DNA of 33,943 bases from an uncultured Bacilli bacterium (GTDB lineage: Bacteria; Bacillota_I; Bacilli_A; RF39; UBA660). The stretch's first letter is position 1, and each line of letters begins with the position of its first letter. Below the pieces are notes generated by a model that was not told the DNA's origin, made no database searches, and saw only the letters and a program-made list of their open reading frames with translations. The translations under genes were made by a program, and so were the position numbers. Location of the stretch: NCBI GenBank assembly GCA_944359065.1, contig CALVSP010000008.1:1-33943 (forward strand), in the 5' to 3' direction. Shown piece after piece: positions 1 through 7,760 of this stretch.

Positions 1-2
1 TA

Positions 3-356
3 ATAAATTCATTTGTATTTACAATATGTGCTACCACAATTGCATTATTTATTGGTAATATAGTTTCAAATAAAAATGCAATAAGTGGAATAGTTAATGT
101 AATAGCTCTTGGATCAAGTTTCTTATGTGGAGCATTTGTTCCAATGGAATGGCTACCAGAAGGAGTTATAAAAATTGCTCATATTTTACCATCATATTAT
201 TATATAAGTAATAATGAAATTTTAAAAACATTAGAAATTATTAATTTTAATACTATAAAACCAATATTATTAAATGTTATAATTATTTTATCTTTTTCTA
301 TTATATTTATTATTTTGACTAATATAGTATCAAAAAGAAAACAAAAAATAGGTTAA
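3..356 (+). CDS. ABC-2 type transporter permease, C-terminal part (5' end outside the window)
   Basis: The frame is open from the window edge, so this is the last 117 residues of a longer membrane protein. It shows a hydrophobic stretch, then a segment with P-M-E-W-L-P and a later I-L-P-S-Y-Y-Y, then a final hydrophobic helix of about 22 residues before a basic tail (KRKQK). This layout is that of the end of ABC-2 permeases, which move drugs, lipids or polysaccharides across the membrane with a separate ATPase. The ATPase gene would be expected upstream. The next gene, an alpha/beta hydrolase, follows after 29 nt and may be co-transcribed. The substrate cannot be told from this fragment. Confidence 0.7.
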   Translation: MNSFVFTICATTIALFIGNIVSNKNAISGIVNVIALGSSFLCGAFVPMEWLPEGVIKIAHILPSYYYISNNEILKTLEIINFNTIKPILLNVIIILSFSIIFIILTNIVSKRKQKIG

Positions 357-385
357 TAATAGAAATATGAAAGAGAGTGGTAGAT

Positions 386-1138
386 ATGAAAATATTAGAA
401 TATGGTGATCCTAAAAATAAAAAAATTATTTTAATTCACGGTTTCCAATGCCCATATCAAATTTGGAATGATTATATCGAATATTATAAAACAAATTATT
501 TTGTAATTGTTCCAATTCTTGCAGGTCATAATGTAAATGATAAAGAAGATTTTATATCTTTTGATACATGTGCTAAAGAGTTTGAAGAATATTATCTTAA
601 AAGATTTGGTAATAAAGTTTTTGCTGTTTATGGTATGAGTATGGGAGGGATTTTAGCAAGCTACATTTGGAAGAATAAAAATATAGAAATTGAAAAATTA
701 ATATTAGAAAGTTCTCCTCTCTTATCTTGGAATAAATTTATGATAAGATATTTTACAAATTGGTATTTAGGTATTACACATAAAGTACAAAATAGAGATG
801 AAAAAACTATTAATCAAGCAGTTGGTACTATTATTAGTAAGGATAAATTAAATATATTTTTAGAACTATGTGATTATCTATCAGATGAAACAATAATCAA
901 TTGTGTTAAGGAAGTTGGTAGGTTTAATTTACCAAAGGATATTGATATACCTGATACAGAAATTTATTATTTTTATGGTAGTAAAATAAATGAAATTTTA
1001 TTTAGAAAAGTAGCAAGATATTTGGAAAAAAATTATAATGCAACGACTATTTGTTTGAAAGGAAAAGGCCATTGCGAAGATGCAATAATTAATTCTAAAG
1101 AACATATTAAAACATTAAATAAAGTACTAAAAAAATAA
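386..1138 (+). CDS. Alpha/beta hydrolase
   Basis: This 250-residue protein has the alpha/beta hydrolase layout. HGF near residue 17 is the likely oxyanion-hole segment, G-M-S-M-G-G puts the nucleophile at Ser85 (GxSxG), and G-K-G-H-C near the C-terminus gives a candidate His229. An acid residue is not obvious. There is no signal peptide, so it is probably cytosolic. The ATG at 386 is preferred over an in-frame GTG nine bases upstream because the purine-rich GAAAGAGAG lies at a better distance from it. It follows the ABC permease closely, so the two may act together, for example in drug handling, but the substrate is unknown. Confidence 0.7.
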   Translation: MKILEYGDPKNKKIILIHGFQCPYQIWNDYIEYYKTNYFVIVPILAGHNVNDKEDFISFDTCAKEFEEYYLKRFGNKVFAVYGMSMGGILASYIWKNKNIEIEKLILESSPLLSWNKFMIRYFTNWYLGITHKVQNRDEKTINQAVGTIISKDKLNIFLELCDYLSDETIINCVKEVGRFNLPKDIDIPDTEIYYFYGSKINEILFRKVARYLEKNYNATTICLKGKGHCEDAIINSKEHIKTLNKVLKK

Positions 1139-1152
1139 ATTAAGTTACCTAA

Positions 1153-1494
1153 ATGTCAATCGTTTATAATAACTATCATTTAAAAGATAAGAAGTTATCT
1201 TTAAAAGCTAAAGATTTATTTTCTATTATTTTAAGTTTGCCTGATAATTGGCAATTTAGTAATGAAGGATTATGTTCATTATGTAAAGAAGGTAAAATGG
1301 CGGTAGATACTGCTATTAAAGAATTAAAAGATAATGGGTATTTAAAACTTGTTAGAAAACAAAATTCATTAGGTAAATTTTATTATGATTATGAGGTTTA
1401 TGAAAATCCACATACCCAGTTAGGTCATATAGATTTACCATTTACATTTTCTTATATTTGTTTAGTATATATTGGAAAATATGGTATAATTTAG
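1153..1494 (+). pseudogene. HTH (replication-initiator/DnaD-N-like) protein, probably truncated
   Basis: The first ~85 residues (LSLKAKDLFSIILSLPDNW, then VDTAIKELKDNGYL) match the winged-helix domain found in many plasmid and integrative-element proteins related to replication initiators. In such proteins the wing is usually followed by a long linker of repeated ENPQ/ENPH-like units and a second domain. Here the chain reaches Y-E-N-P-H-T-Q and then changes to 23 unrelated hydrophobic residues before stopping at 113. That suggests loss of the C-terminal part by deletion or frameshift. The ribosome binding site is poor. A short functional DNA-binding protein remains possible. Confidence 0.5.
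1480..1490 (+). promoter_or_regulatory. Extended -10 promoter (TATGGTATAAT)
   Basis: TATAAT at 1485-1490 is preceded by TG with one base between. The same layout stands before most genes in the window. It lies inside the end of the truncated HTH frame and points toward the AbiE pair, about 265 nt downstream. No good -35 hexamer is visible. Confidence 0.45.
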
Positions 1495-1759
1495 ATGTTA
1501 TTTTATATTGAAAATAGTAATATAAAAAACTATCAAATTTATATAGTAATTAATGTTATAAAAAATAAAAGGTGTAAATATTTATGGATGATGCATTATT
1601 TTAAAATAGGTATATGTTTGACTTAAAAACCGCTAAGACAATTTCTTTTATTCAATGTTGTAAAAAAACGCAAAAAAATAAAAAAATAAGTAAAAAAGCA
1701 ACAATAAATATTTACTTAATAGTCAATAAATGATAAAATTGAAATGAGGAAGTGATAAT
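1495..1759 (+). other. 265-nt gene-free stretch before the AbiE pair
   Basis: No open frame with a ribosome binding site is seen. A weak all-AT hairpin is present at 1501-1527 (TTTTATATT, nine-base loop, AATATAAAA). If the promoter at 1480 is used, this stretch would be a long 5' leader of the toxin-antitoxin transcript. It may equally be debris from the truncated HTH gene. Confidence 0.4.
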
Positions 1760-2353
1760 ATGACAAATGCCGAAAAAATCATAAAAATTGCAAACGAAAA
1801 TAATGGATATGTTACAACAAAACAAGTTAAAGAAGCAAAAATTAATACTATTGAATTGACAAGATTAGTTGAACAAGGCAAGTTAGACCGAATCGCTAGA
1901 GGTTATTATGCAATTAATAATTCTTTTTGTGATGATTATTTTAAATATCAATTAAAATCTAAAAAATGTGTTTTTTCCCATTCAACAGCTCTTTATTTTT
2001 ACGATTTATCAGATAGAACACCACTTTATTTTGATATGACTGTACCAGTTGGATATAATGGTAGCTTAAGTAAAAATAAAAATGTTGTGTTACACTATGT
2101 TAAAAAAGAATTTTTAGAATTAGGGCTAACTACAATTGAATCACCATTTGGAATGAAACTAAGAGTTTATGATAAAGAAAGGACAATTTGTGACATAGTT
2201 AAATATAGAAATCATATGGATAAAGAAATTTTAACAAAAGCATTAAAAAGGTATGCAGAAAGGAAAGACAAAGATTTACTTAAGTTGATGAAATATGCAA
2301 AAAAGTTAAATATTGATAAAAAAGTACTTGAATATATGGAGGTATTATTATAA
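1760..2353 (+). CDS. abiEi: AbiEi family antitoxin (type IV toxin-antitoxin system)
   Basis: This 197-residue protein has an N-terminal winged helix (about residues 1-50: GYVTTKQVKEAKI, then L-D-R-I-A-R-G-Y-Y) and a C-terminal domain with FSHSTALYFYDLSDRTP, as in AbiEi antitoxins. In studied systems AbiEi represses the operon by binding inverted repeats and counters the AbiEii nucleotidyltransferase without binding it. The start is supported by GAGGAAGTGAT upstream. Its stop overlaps the AbiEii start (TAATG), so the two are translationally coupled. As cargo of an integrative element the pair may stabilise the element or give abortive phage resistance; which one cannot be read from sequence. 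Confidence 0.9.
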   Translation: MTNAEKIIKIANENNGYVTTKQVKEAKINTIELTRLVEQGKLDRIARGYYAINNSFCDDYFKYQLKSKKCVFSHSTALYFYDLSDRTPLYFDMTVPVGYNGSLSKNKNVVLHYVKKEFLELGLTTIESPFGMKLRVYDKERTICDIVKYRNHMDKEILTKALKRYAERKDKDLLKLMKYAKKLNIDKKVLEYMEVLL

Positions 2354-3204
2354 TGAATTCTGATAAATTAAAAAGTATTATATCTAAAAAGGCACATGGC
2401 AATAGTGATATATCTCAAAAATTTTATCAATTATTTTACTTTGAAAGAATATTAGAAAGAATATCGAAAAGTAGTTATAGGGGTAAAATAATTTTAAAAG
2501 GAGGATTATTATTAACTTCTATTATTGGTGATGATGAACGAACTACTAAAGATATGGATGCTACTTTAAAAGGTATACCGCTAACCAAAAATGAAGTAGA
2601 AAAAGTGTTTAATGAAATACTTAATATGGATATTGATGATGAAGTGTTATTTAAAATTATATCAATTAAAGATATTAGATTAGAAGATGAATATGGCGGT
2701 TTTAGGTTAAATATTTTATCTAAATTAGATAATAATAAAACTTATATCACAGTCGAATTAACAACAGGTGATGTTATTACTCCAAGAGAAATTAAATACA
2801 ATTATAATTCGATTTTTGAAGATAAAAAAATACCTATAATGTCATATACTCTAGAAACAATATTAGCTGAGAAATTTCAAACTGTTGTTAATAGAGGATT
2901 ATTAAATACTAGGTTAAAAGATTTTTATGATATCTATATACTAGTAAATACAAAAATGAGTGAATTAAGTAAAGAAAATTTAATTAATGCGATAAAAAAT
3001 ACATTTAAAAGAAGAAAAACATTACTTGATATTGAACAAATTAACGAGATAATTAATGATTTAATTAGTGATAATAATATGAATAGTTTATGGGAAAACG
3101 CAGTTAGTAAAAATTCATATGCAAAAAATATAAGATTTGAAGATACTATTGATGCAATAAAAAAAATAGCCGAAATATTAGAATCAGAATTAGTTGAAGT
3201 ATAA
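2353..3204 (+). CDS. abiEii: AbiEii family toxin (nucleotidyltransferase)
   Basis: This 283-residue protein has the AbiEii/DNA polymerase beta-like nucleotidyltransferase signature: I-L-K-G-G-L-L-L at about residue 48, then T-T-K-D-M-D, where the acidic DxD residues bind metal. A downstream L-A-E-K-F-Q...R...K-D-F-Y-D-I-Y segment is typical of the family. AbiEii toxins use NTPs (GTP in the founding case) to modify a cellular target, and related MenT toxins act on tRNA. It overlaps the antitoxin gene by one base. Length is near the usual ~300 residues and key residues look intact, so the toxin is probably active. Confidence 0.9.
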   Translation: MNSDKLKSIISKKAHGNSDISQKFYQLFYFERILERISKSSYRGKIILKGGLLLTSIIGDDERTTKDMDATLKGIPLTKNEVEKVFNEILNMDIDDEVLFKIISIKDIRLEDEYGGFRLNILSKLDNNKTYITVELTTGDVITPREIKYNYNSIFEDKKIPIMSYTLETILAEKFQTVVNRGLLNTRLKDFYDIYILVNTKMSELSKENLINAIKNTFKRRKTLLDIEQINEIINDLISDNNMNSLWENAVSKNSYAKNIRFEDTIDAIKKIAEILESELVEV

Positions 3205-3312
3205 TAAAAAATTAGTACCATTATAGAAATACTTTTCAATTTTTATTTAATATATTGTTCATATTTTGGGTTTCGCATTTTACTTTCTTTGATTATTATA
3301 ATATTATTTGAA

Positions 3313-3339
3313 AACTTAAGGGCTTAAGTTCTTTTTTTT
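3313..3339 (+). terminator. Rho-independent terminator after the AbiE pair
   Basis: AACTTAA and TTAAGTT flank GGGC, and a run of eight T follows. It separates the AbiE pair from the small gene and recombinase downstream. Confidence 0.75.
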
Positions 3340-3374
3340 ATTTTATTAAATAAAATGAAGAAGGAGGGTTTATT

Positions 3375-3503
3375 TTGGAAAATATAATTAATAAATCTAT
3401 TGAAATAGAAATTAAAATAAAATTAATAGAGTATTTGAAACGAAATAAATTTATAAATGATGAAATGTACTCTTTTGTTATGAATAAGTTAATTAAAGTT
3501 TAA
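3375..3503 (+). CDS. Small SHOCT-like protein preceding recombinase 1
   Basis: This 42-residue frame starts with TTG behind a very strong AAGGAGGG (3361-3368). The core I-E-Y-L-K-R-N-K-F-I-N-D-E-M-Y...MNKLI follows the pattern of SHOCT-like short domains (helix, short turn, acidic residue, helix). It ends 17 nt before the recombinase start, so the two are surely co-transcribed. Small proteins in this place could be recombination directionality factors, but that is inference from position only. The second element has a comparably placed but dissimilar 38-residue frame. Confidence 0.6.
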   Translation: MENIINKSIEIEIKIKLIEYLKRNKFINDEMYSFVMNKLIKV

Positions 3504-3520
3504 GTAGGGAGGGAAGATAT

Positions 3521-5188
3521 ATGGATCTATATACAGTTAGGAATAATATAATGAAAGGAATACCACTTCAAGAATTAAATTTAAGAGTTTGTTTTTATGC
3601 TCGTGTATCTACTGAAAAAGATGAACAAATAAATTCTTTAAAAAATCAAATAACTTTCTTTAATGATTATATAAATAAGATTCCTAAATGGGAATTTGCA
3701 GGTTCATATATCGATGAAGGTATTAGTGGGACTAGAGTTTTTAAACGAGAAGAATTCTTAAAAATGATTAATGATGCTAAAAATGGTAAATTTGATCTAA
3801 TTTTAACCAAAGAAATATCAAGGTTTTCAAGAAGTACCTTAGATAGTATTAAATTTACCCAAGAATTACTTGCTAGTGGAGTTGGAGTATATTTTTTAAA
3901 TGATAATATTAATACTATATTGCCAGATTCAGAGTTAAGACTTACTATTATGGCAAGTGTTGCCCAAGACGAGGTGCGAAAATTATCAGAAAGAGTATCA
4001 TTTGGAATGAAAAGAAGTATTGATAATGGTAATGTTTTAGGATGCTCTAATATTTATGGTTATGAAAAAGATAATGGGAAATTAGTTATTAATGAAAAAG
4101 AAGCGGAAATGATTAAAATAATTTTTGATAGATATGCGAATACGAATGATGGTTTATCTAAAATATCTAAATATTTATATGAATTAAATTATAAAACCAA
4201 AACTGGTAAAAGATTAGATACAACGATAATTACTAGAATAATTGAAAATCCTAAATACAAAGGATATTATTGTGGTAATAAAACAAAAGTATTAGATTAT
4301 AGAACTAAAAAGAAAAAGAAATTAGATAAAGATAATTGGATTATCTATAAAGATTATGATAAAGTGCCTCCAATTGTATCAGAAGAATTATGGGAAAGAG
4401 CCAATATCAAATTAAGAAAAAGACAAAAAAGTTATTTAAATAAAATAGAAGATAAAACAATATTTCATAATCGTTATACTTATTCAGGAAAAATATATTG
4501 TGGTGTTCATAATGTTACTTATCACAGGAATAGTGCTGGTAAAAGAAAAAATAATCCTGTATGGGAATGTCAGGTTTATCGAAAAGAAAGCTTAAAAGGG
4601 TGTACTAATAATAGAGTATTTGAATATGAGTTAGATGAGTTATTCAAAAGTATTATATCGAAACTTTATCTTGATAAAAAAATAATCTTTGATAGCCTCA
4701 TTAAAGAATGCAAGAGTTATTTATTATCTAAAAATAGTGATAATGAAATAAAAGTTTTAGAATCTAAATGTGAAGTTATAAAAAATAAAAAAGACAAATT
4801 ATTAGAACTTGTAATGGATGGATACTTAGAAAATATTGAATACAAAAAACAAATAGATAATTTAAATTTAGATTTAAATGAATATTTAGATAAAATAGAC
4901 AATCTAAAAAATAATAAGTTAGATGAATACTTAATCGAAAAAGAAATAAATAGTATAAGAGAAAACTTAGAACATTCTATAGAAGATAATTTGTGCTTAA
5001 GTGATATATTTAATTCTTTAGTAGAAAAAATAATTGTTAATAAAGATGAAAATAATCCTAAAAAAATAAAATTAGATATTATTTTTAAAACTGGAACAAC
5101 ATTAAAAGCATCCAGTAATAATTTAGGAAAAAAGTATCATTTAGAGGAGTACCTCACAACAAATAACAGCTGTTTCAGCCGCAATTAA
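3521..5188 (+). CDS. Large serine recombinase (integrase of element 1)
   Basis: This 555-residue protein has an N-terminal resolvase catalytic domain (CFYARVST, nucleophile Ser30; E-I-S-R-F-S-R), a recombinase domain from about residue 170, a zinc-ribbon-like segment (YCGVHN...ECQVY...GCTNN, about 325-370) and a coiled coil near 400-480. Such enzymes cut attP and attB with a 2-base stagger and join them; reversal needs a directionality factor. The start has GGGAGGGAAG upstream. Unusually, the last ~12 codons lie beyond the inferred attR junction and are read from the interrupted PBP gene in another frame, so the C-terminus (…TTNNSCFSRN) would change when the element excises. Confidence 0.92.
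   Translation: MDLYTVRNNIMKGIPLQELNLRVCFYARVSTEKDEQINSLKNQITFFNDYINKIPKWEFAGSYIDEGISGTRVFKREEFLKMINDAKNGKFDLILTKEISRFSRSTLDSIKFTQELLASGVGVYFLNDNINTILPDSELRLTIMASVAQDEVRKLSERVSFGMKRSIDNGNVLGCSNIYGYEKDNGKLVINEKEAEMIKIIFDRYANTNDGLSKISKYLYELNYKTKTGKRLDTTIITRIIENPKYKGYYCGNKTKVLDYRTKKKKKLDKDNWIIYKDYDKVPPIVSEELWERANIKLRKRQKSYLNKIEDKTIFHNRYTYSGKIYCGVHNVTYHRNSAGKRKNNPVWECQVYRKESLKGCTNNRVFEYELDELFKSIISKLYLDKKIIFDSLIKECKSYLLSKNSDNEIKVLESKCEVIKNKKDKLLELVMDGYLENIEYKKQIDNLNLDLNEYLDKIDNLKNNKLDEYLIEKEINSIRENLEHSIEDNLCLSDIFNSLVEKIIVNKDENNPKKIKLDIIFKTGTTLKASSNNLGKKYHLEEYLTTNNSCFSRN
5136..5165 (+). other. Inferred attR of element 1
   Basis: PBP-like coding sequence begins at about 5151, in the frame that reads T-S-Q-Q-I-T-A-V. 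An imperfect palindrome, GAGG-AGTA-CCTC (5144-5155), sits on the boundary and may be the crossover centre. The exact core cannot be fixed because the left junction is outside the window. Confidence 0.5.
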
Positions 5189-5825
5189 TGGTGGTAATTT
5201 ATATACTCCTTATATCGTTAAAAATTTAAATGAACCAGAAACTAATTCAGTAGTAGTTGAAAATAAACCTAGTGTAACAAGAAAAGTAATAACTGAAAAT
5301 ACTAGTGCACAAGTAAGATATGCTTTAGAAAGTGTTGTTGCTAATGGAACTGGTAGAAATGCTTATATATCTAATTATCGAGTTGGTGGTAAAACAGGAA
5401 CTGCCCAAAAAGTAGAAGATGGTAAGTATTTGGTAGGTAATTACATAACATCTTTTATGGGATTTTTACCAGCGGATGATCCTGAAGTAGTTGTATATAT
5501 TGCTATCGATAATGCTAAAGGAGTAACACAATATGGTGGTACAATTGCAGCACCAATAGCTAAAAATGTTTTAAATGCCGCAATTTCTGCTTTAAATATC
5601 GAGCCAAGATATGATGGTATGACTAAAGAATATAATTATGGTGATAAAAGATATTATACAGTTCCAAATGTAACAGGAATGGAAACTAAAGAAGCAGTAT
5701 CTAATTTAAAAGAATTTAAAGTTGAATTTAGTGGTAGTGGTAGTAAAATAATTCATCAATCACCAAGTGAAGGAAGTTATTTAGCAGAAGGTGAAGTAAT
5801 AAGATTAATGTTAGGAGATGAATAA
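5151..5825 (+). pseudogene. Class B penicillin-binding protein (SpoVD/FtsI type), 3' fragment cut off by element 1
   Basis: The frame ending at 5825 is open from the junction and encodes about 224 residues: TSQQITAVSAAINGG (a conserved transpeptidase segment), then GGKTGTAQKV, the KTG active-site motif, and a C-terminal PASTA domain (YYTVPNVTGM…EGSYLAEGEVIRLML). The SxxK and SxN parts of the active site must lie beyond the left end of element 1. SpoVD and its relatives cross-link peptidoglycan made by a SEDS partner. The stop overlaps the mraY start (TAATG), as expected for an intact operon. No start codon with a ribosome binding site is seen for the fragment. Precise excision should restore the gene. 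Confidence 0.88.
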
Positions 5826-6811
5826 TGTTAACAAAAGTTGCTTTTGTAGTAATGTTAAGTTTTATTTTATCAATTGTCTTAGGTTTTTTAATCATTCCAT
5901 TTTTAAAAAAGAAAAAATTAGATCAAATATTAAATAGATATTTAGAAGAGACTCATAAGAAAAAAAGTGGGACACCGACTATGGGAGGAATAATTTTTAT
6001 AATTTCTACTATAGCAATTATAGTATTGTTATTAATATTAAATATAATAGAGTTAAATTATAGTTTAATAATAGTGTTATTTACATTTTTAAGTTATAGT
6101 TTAATTGGATTTATTGATGATTATTTAATAATAATTAAAAATAACAATAATGGTTTAAGTGAAAGTGCGAAATTCGTAATGCAGTTATTTGTTGCCGTTA
6201 TATTTTTCTATTTATTTATGAAGGCGGGTAATGAACCATTACTTTGGATTCATACTATTAATTTAAGACTAGATATTGGTTGGTTATATGGTTTGTTTAT
6301 ATTATTTGTTTTAGTAGCATCTAGCAATGCTGTTAACTTAACCGATGGATTAGATGGCTTAGCAGGCGGTCTATCAATAATTGCTTTTTTAACTTTTGGT
6401 ATTATTGCTTATGATACTGGCTGGTTAGAAGGATATGAAAGTGTTGCTTTATTTTGTTTTGCTTTAGTCGGTAGTATTTTAGGATTTTTAGTATTTAATA
6501 GTAATCCAGCTAAAATATTTATGGGTGATACTGGTTCTTTAGCATTAGGTGCAACATTAGGAAGTATTGCCATTATTACAAGACACGAATTATTGTTAGT
6601 TTTAATTGGTATTGTTTTCGTTATTGAAACATTAAGTTGTATAATTCAACGAACATATTATAAATTTACTAAAAAAAGATTATTTTTAATGACACCAATT
6701 CATCATTCATTTGAAAAAAAAGGTTGGGATGAACACGATATCGTAAAACTATTTTGGATAGTAGGGTTAATTGCTTCACTACTTGCTTTAACCTTTGGTG
6801 TTATAATTTAG
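5825..6811 (+). CDS. mraY: Phospho-N-acetylmuramoyl-pentapeptide-transferase
   Basis: MraY transfers phospho-MurNAc-pentapeptide from UDP to undecaprenyl phosphate, making lipid I at the membrane. The 328-residue protein is close to the family length and has about ten hydrophobic segments. Signature parts are present: T-P-T-M-G-G near 50, F-I-D-D-Y with Asp98/Asp99, N-L-T-D-G-L-D-G-L-A-G-G near 172, F-M-G-D-T-G-S, and the T-P-I-H-H-S-F-E-K-K-G loop near 283. The ATG overlaps the PBP stop by one base. In the usual spoVD-murE-mraY-murD-spoVE order murE and murD would flank it; here neither is next to it. With element 1 integrated it loses the normal upstream operon promoter, so its transcription may depend on the element. 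Confidence 0.97.
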   Translation: MLTKVAFVVMLSFILSIVLGFLIIPFLKKKKLDQILNRYLEETHKKKSGTPTMGGIIFIISTIAIIVLLLILNIIELNYSLIIVLFTFLSYSLIGFIDDYLIIIKNNNNGLSESAKFVMQLFVAVIFFYLFMKAGNEPLLWIHTINLRLDIGWLYGLFILFVLVASSNAVNLTDGLDGLAGGLSIIAFLTFGIIAYDTGWLEGYESVALFCFALVGSILGFLVFNSNPAKIFMGDTGSLALGATLGSIAIITRHELLLVLIGIVFVIETLSCIIQRTYYKFTKKRLFLMTPIHHSFEKKGWDEHDIVKLFWIVGLIASLLALTFGVII

Positions 6812-6856
6812 TTGAATAATTATTTAAAATATTATAAAATAATAATAGGTGAGAAA

Positions 6857-7717
6857 ATGATTGAAAAATATATACCTATTATTAATGAAATTGGTTTAAA
6901 ATATAATTATCCTGATAATATCAAACACTTATTGTATGTAATATTACCTGCTTTTATTATCAAATATAAAAAAGAACAATTTATTATCGATTGTTTAAAT
7001 AATATTCCAATTGTTATAACTGGTAAGGAAGATCCTAAAATACAAGCATTATATGTAAGTTATCCTTATTTAGATATTACTATTAAAACAAAAAAGGCGA
7101 TATATTTAAATAGATATAATAATATTCCCTTTTTACAATTATTAGATAATTTAATTCACGAACTAAACCACGCAATAAATTCTTATAAAAATGAAATCAT
7201 TATCGATAAAGATTATTTTTATTTAAGAACAGGTTTAACTAAAACTAAATATAGTTTAAAAGAAAAAGACATCGTTGCTAAAAATAAAAGTTATATTTTA
7301 GAAGAAATTATTAATTCTAAACAAACAGAAAATATAATAAATATAATTGCTAATATGGAAAGTGATAATGAAACAATAAAGAATACTATTTATGCTGTAA
7401 AAAATAGTATCAGAGATAATTATATATCGCCTGCTTATTTTAGTTTAAAATACTATTGTCAAAAATTATTAGATAATAAAACATTTTTATTAACTTTAGA
7501 GAATTTAAGAATCGATGGTAATATAGATGATATTGAAAAGTGGTTTAATGATATTTATGGTGATAATGGTTATCAAGAATTAATTGATACTTTATATGAA
7601 TTAAAAGAATTACAAACTAAAAAAGGAATATTTGTTAAAAATAAAATAAATAAATTATCTATTAAATTAATTAAAATAAGTGATAGATTTAATAAAAATT
7701 GTAATTTAAAAGAATGA
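6857..7717 (+). CDS. Putative HExxH metallopeptidase-like protein, unrecognised family
   Basis: This 286-residue protein is rich in Ile, Asn and Lys. It carries LLDNLIHELNHAINSY at about residues 95-110, giving HELNH (101-105), the zinc-binding HExxH motif. A possible third ligand lies in YILEEIINS (Glu149/150), about 45 residues later. There is no clear signal peptide or membrane helix, so it is probably cytosolic or peripheral. The ATG at 6857 is preferred over the TTG at 6812 because AGGTGAG stands just before it. It sits where murD is often found, between mraY and the SEDS gene, but shows no Mur-ligase motif. A role in wall or septum maturation is only suggested by position. Confidence 0.6.
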   Translation: MIEKYIPIINEIGLKYNYPDNIKHLLYVILPAFIIKYKKEQFIIDCLNNIPIVITGKEDPKIQALYVSYPYLDITIKTKKAIYLNRYNNIPFLQLLDNLIHELNHAINSYKNEIIIDKDYFYLRTGLTKTKYSLKEKDIVAKNKSYILEEIINSKQTENIINIIANMESDNETIKNTIYAVKNSIRDNYISPAYFSLKYYCQKLLDNKTFLLTLENLRIDGNIDDIEKWFNDIYGDNGYQELIDTLYELKELQTKKGIFVKNKINKLSIKLIKISDRFNKNCNLKE

Positions 7718-7760
7718 ATTATACTTTTTTGTTTTTCATAAAATTAATAGAGGGATAATT

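Larger units (their letters stand above)
1..5150 (+). mobile_element. Integrative element 1, right-hand part, inserted in a class B PBP gene
   Basis: The left end lies outside the window. The right end is placed at about 5144-5155, where the large serine recombinase frame runs directly into sequence encoding the C-terminal part of a penicillin-binding protein. Cargo visible here is an ABC-2 permease end, an alpha/beta hydrolase, a truncated HTH gene, an AbiEi/AbiEii pair and a small SHOCT-like protein just before the recombinase. No relaxase or phage structural gene is seen in this part. The boundary is inferred from the protein switch; the matching left junction is not available to confirm it. 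Confidence 0.8.

Noticed and set aside
2934-3239. Minus-strand frame opposite AbiEii
   Set aside because: A shadow of a strong AbiEii gene; no ribosome binding site or family likeness. The same holds for minus-strand frames opposite recombinase 2, pheS, pheT and mutL.
5430-5825. Independent small PASTA protein starting at 5430
   Set aside because: The frame is open upstream to the junction and carries the KTG motif before that codon; it is part of the severed PBP.
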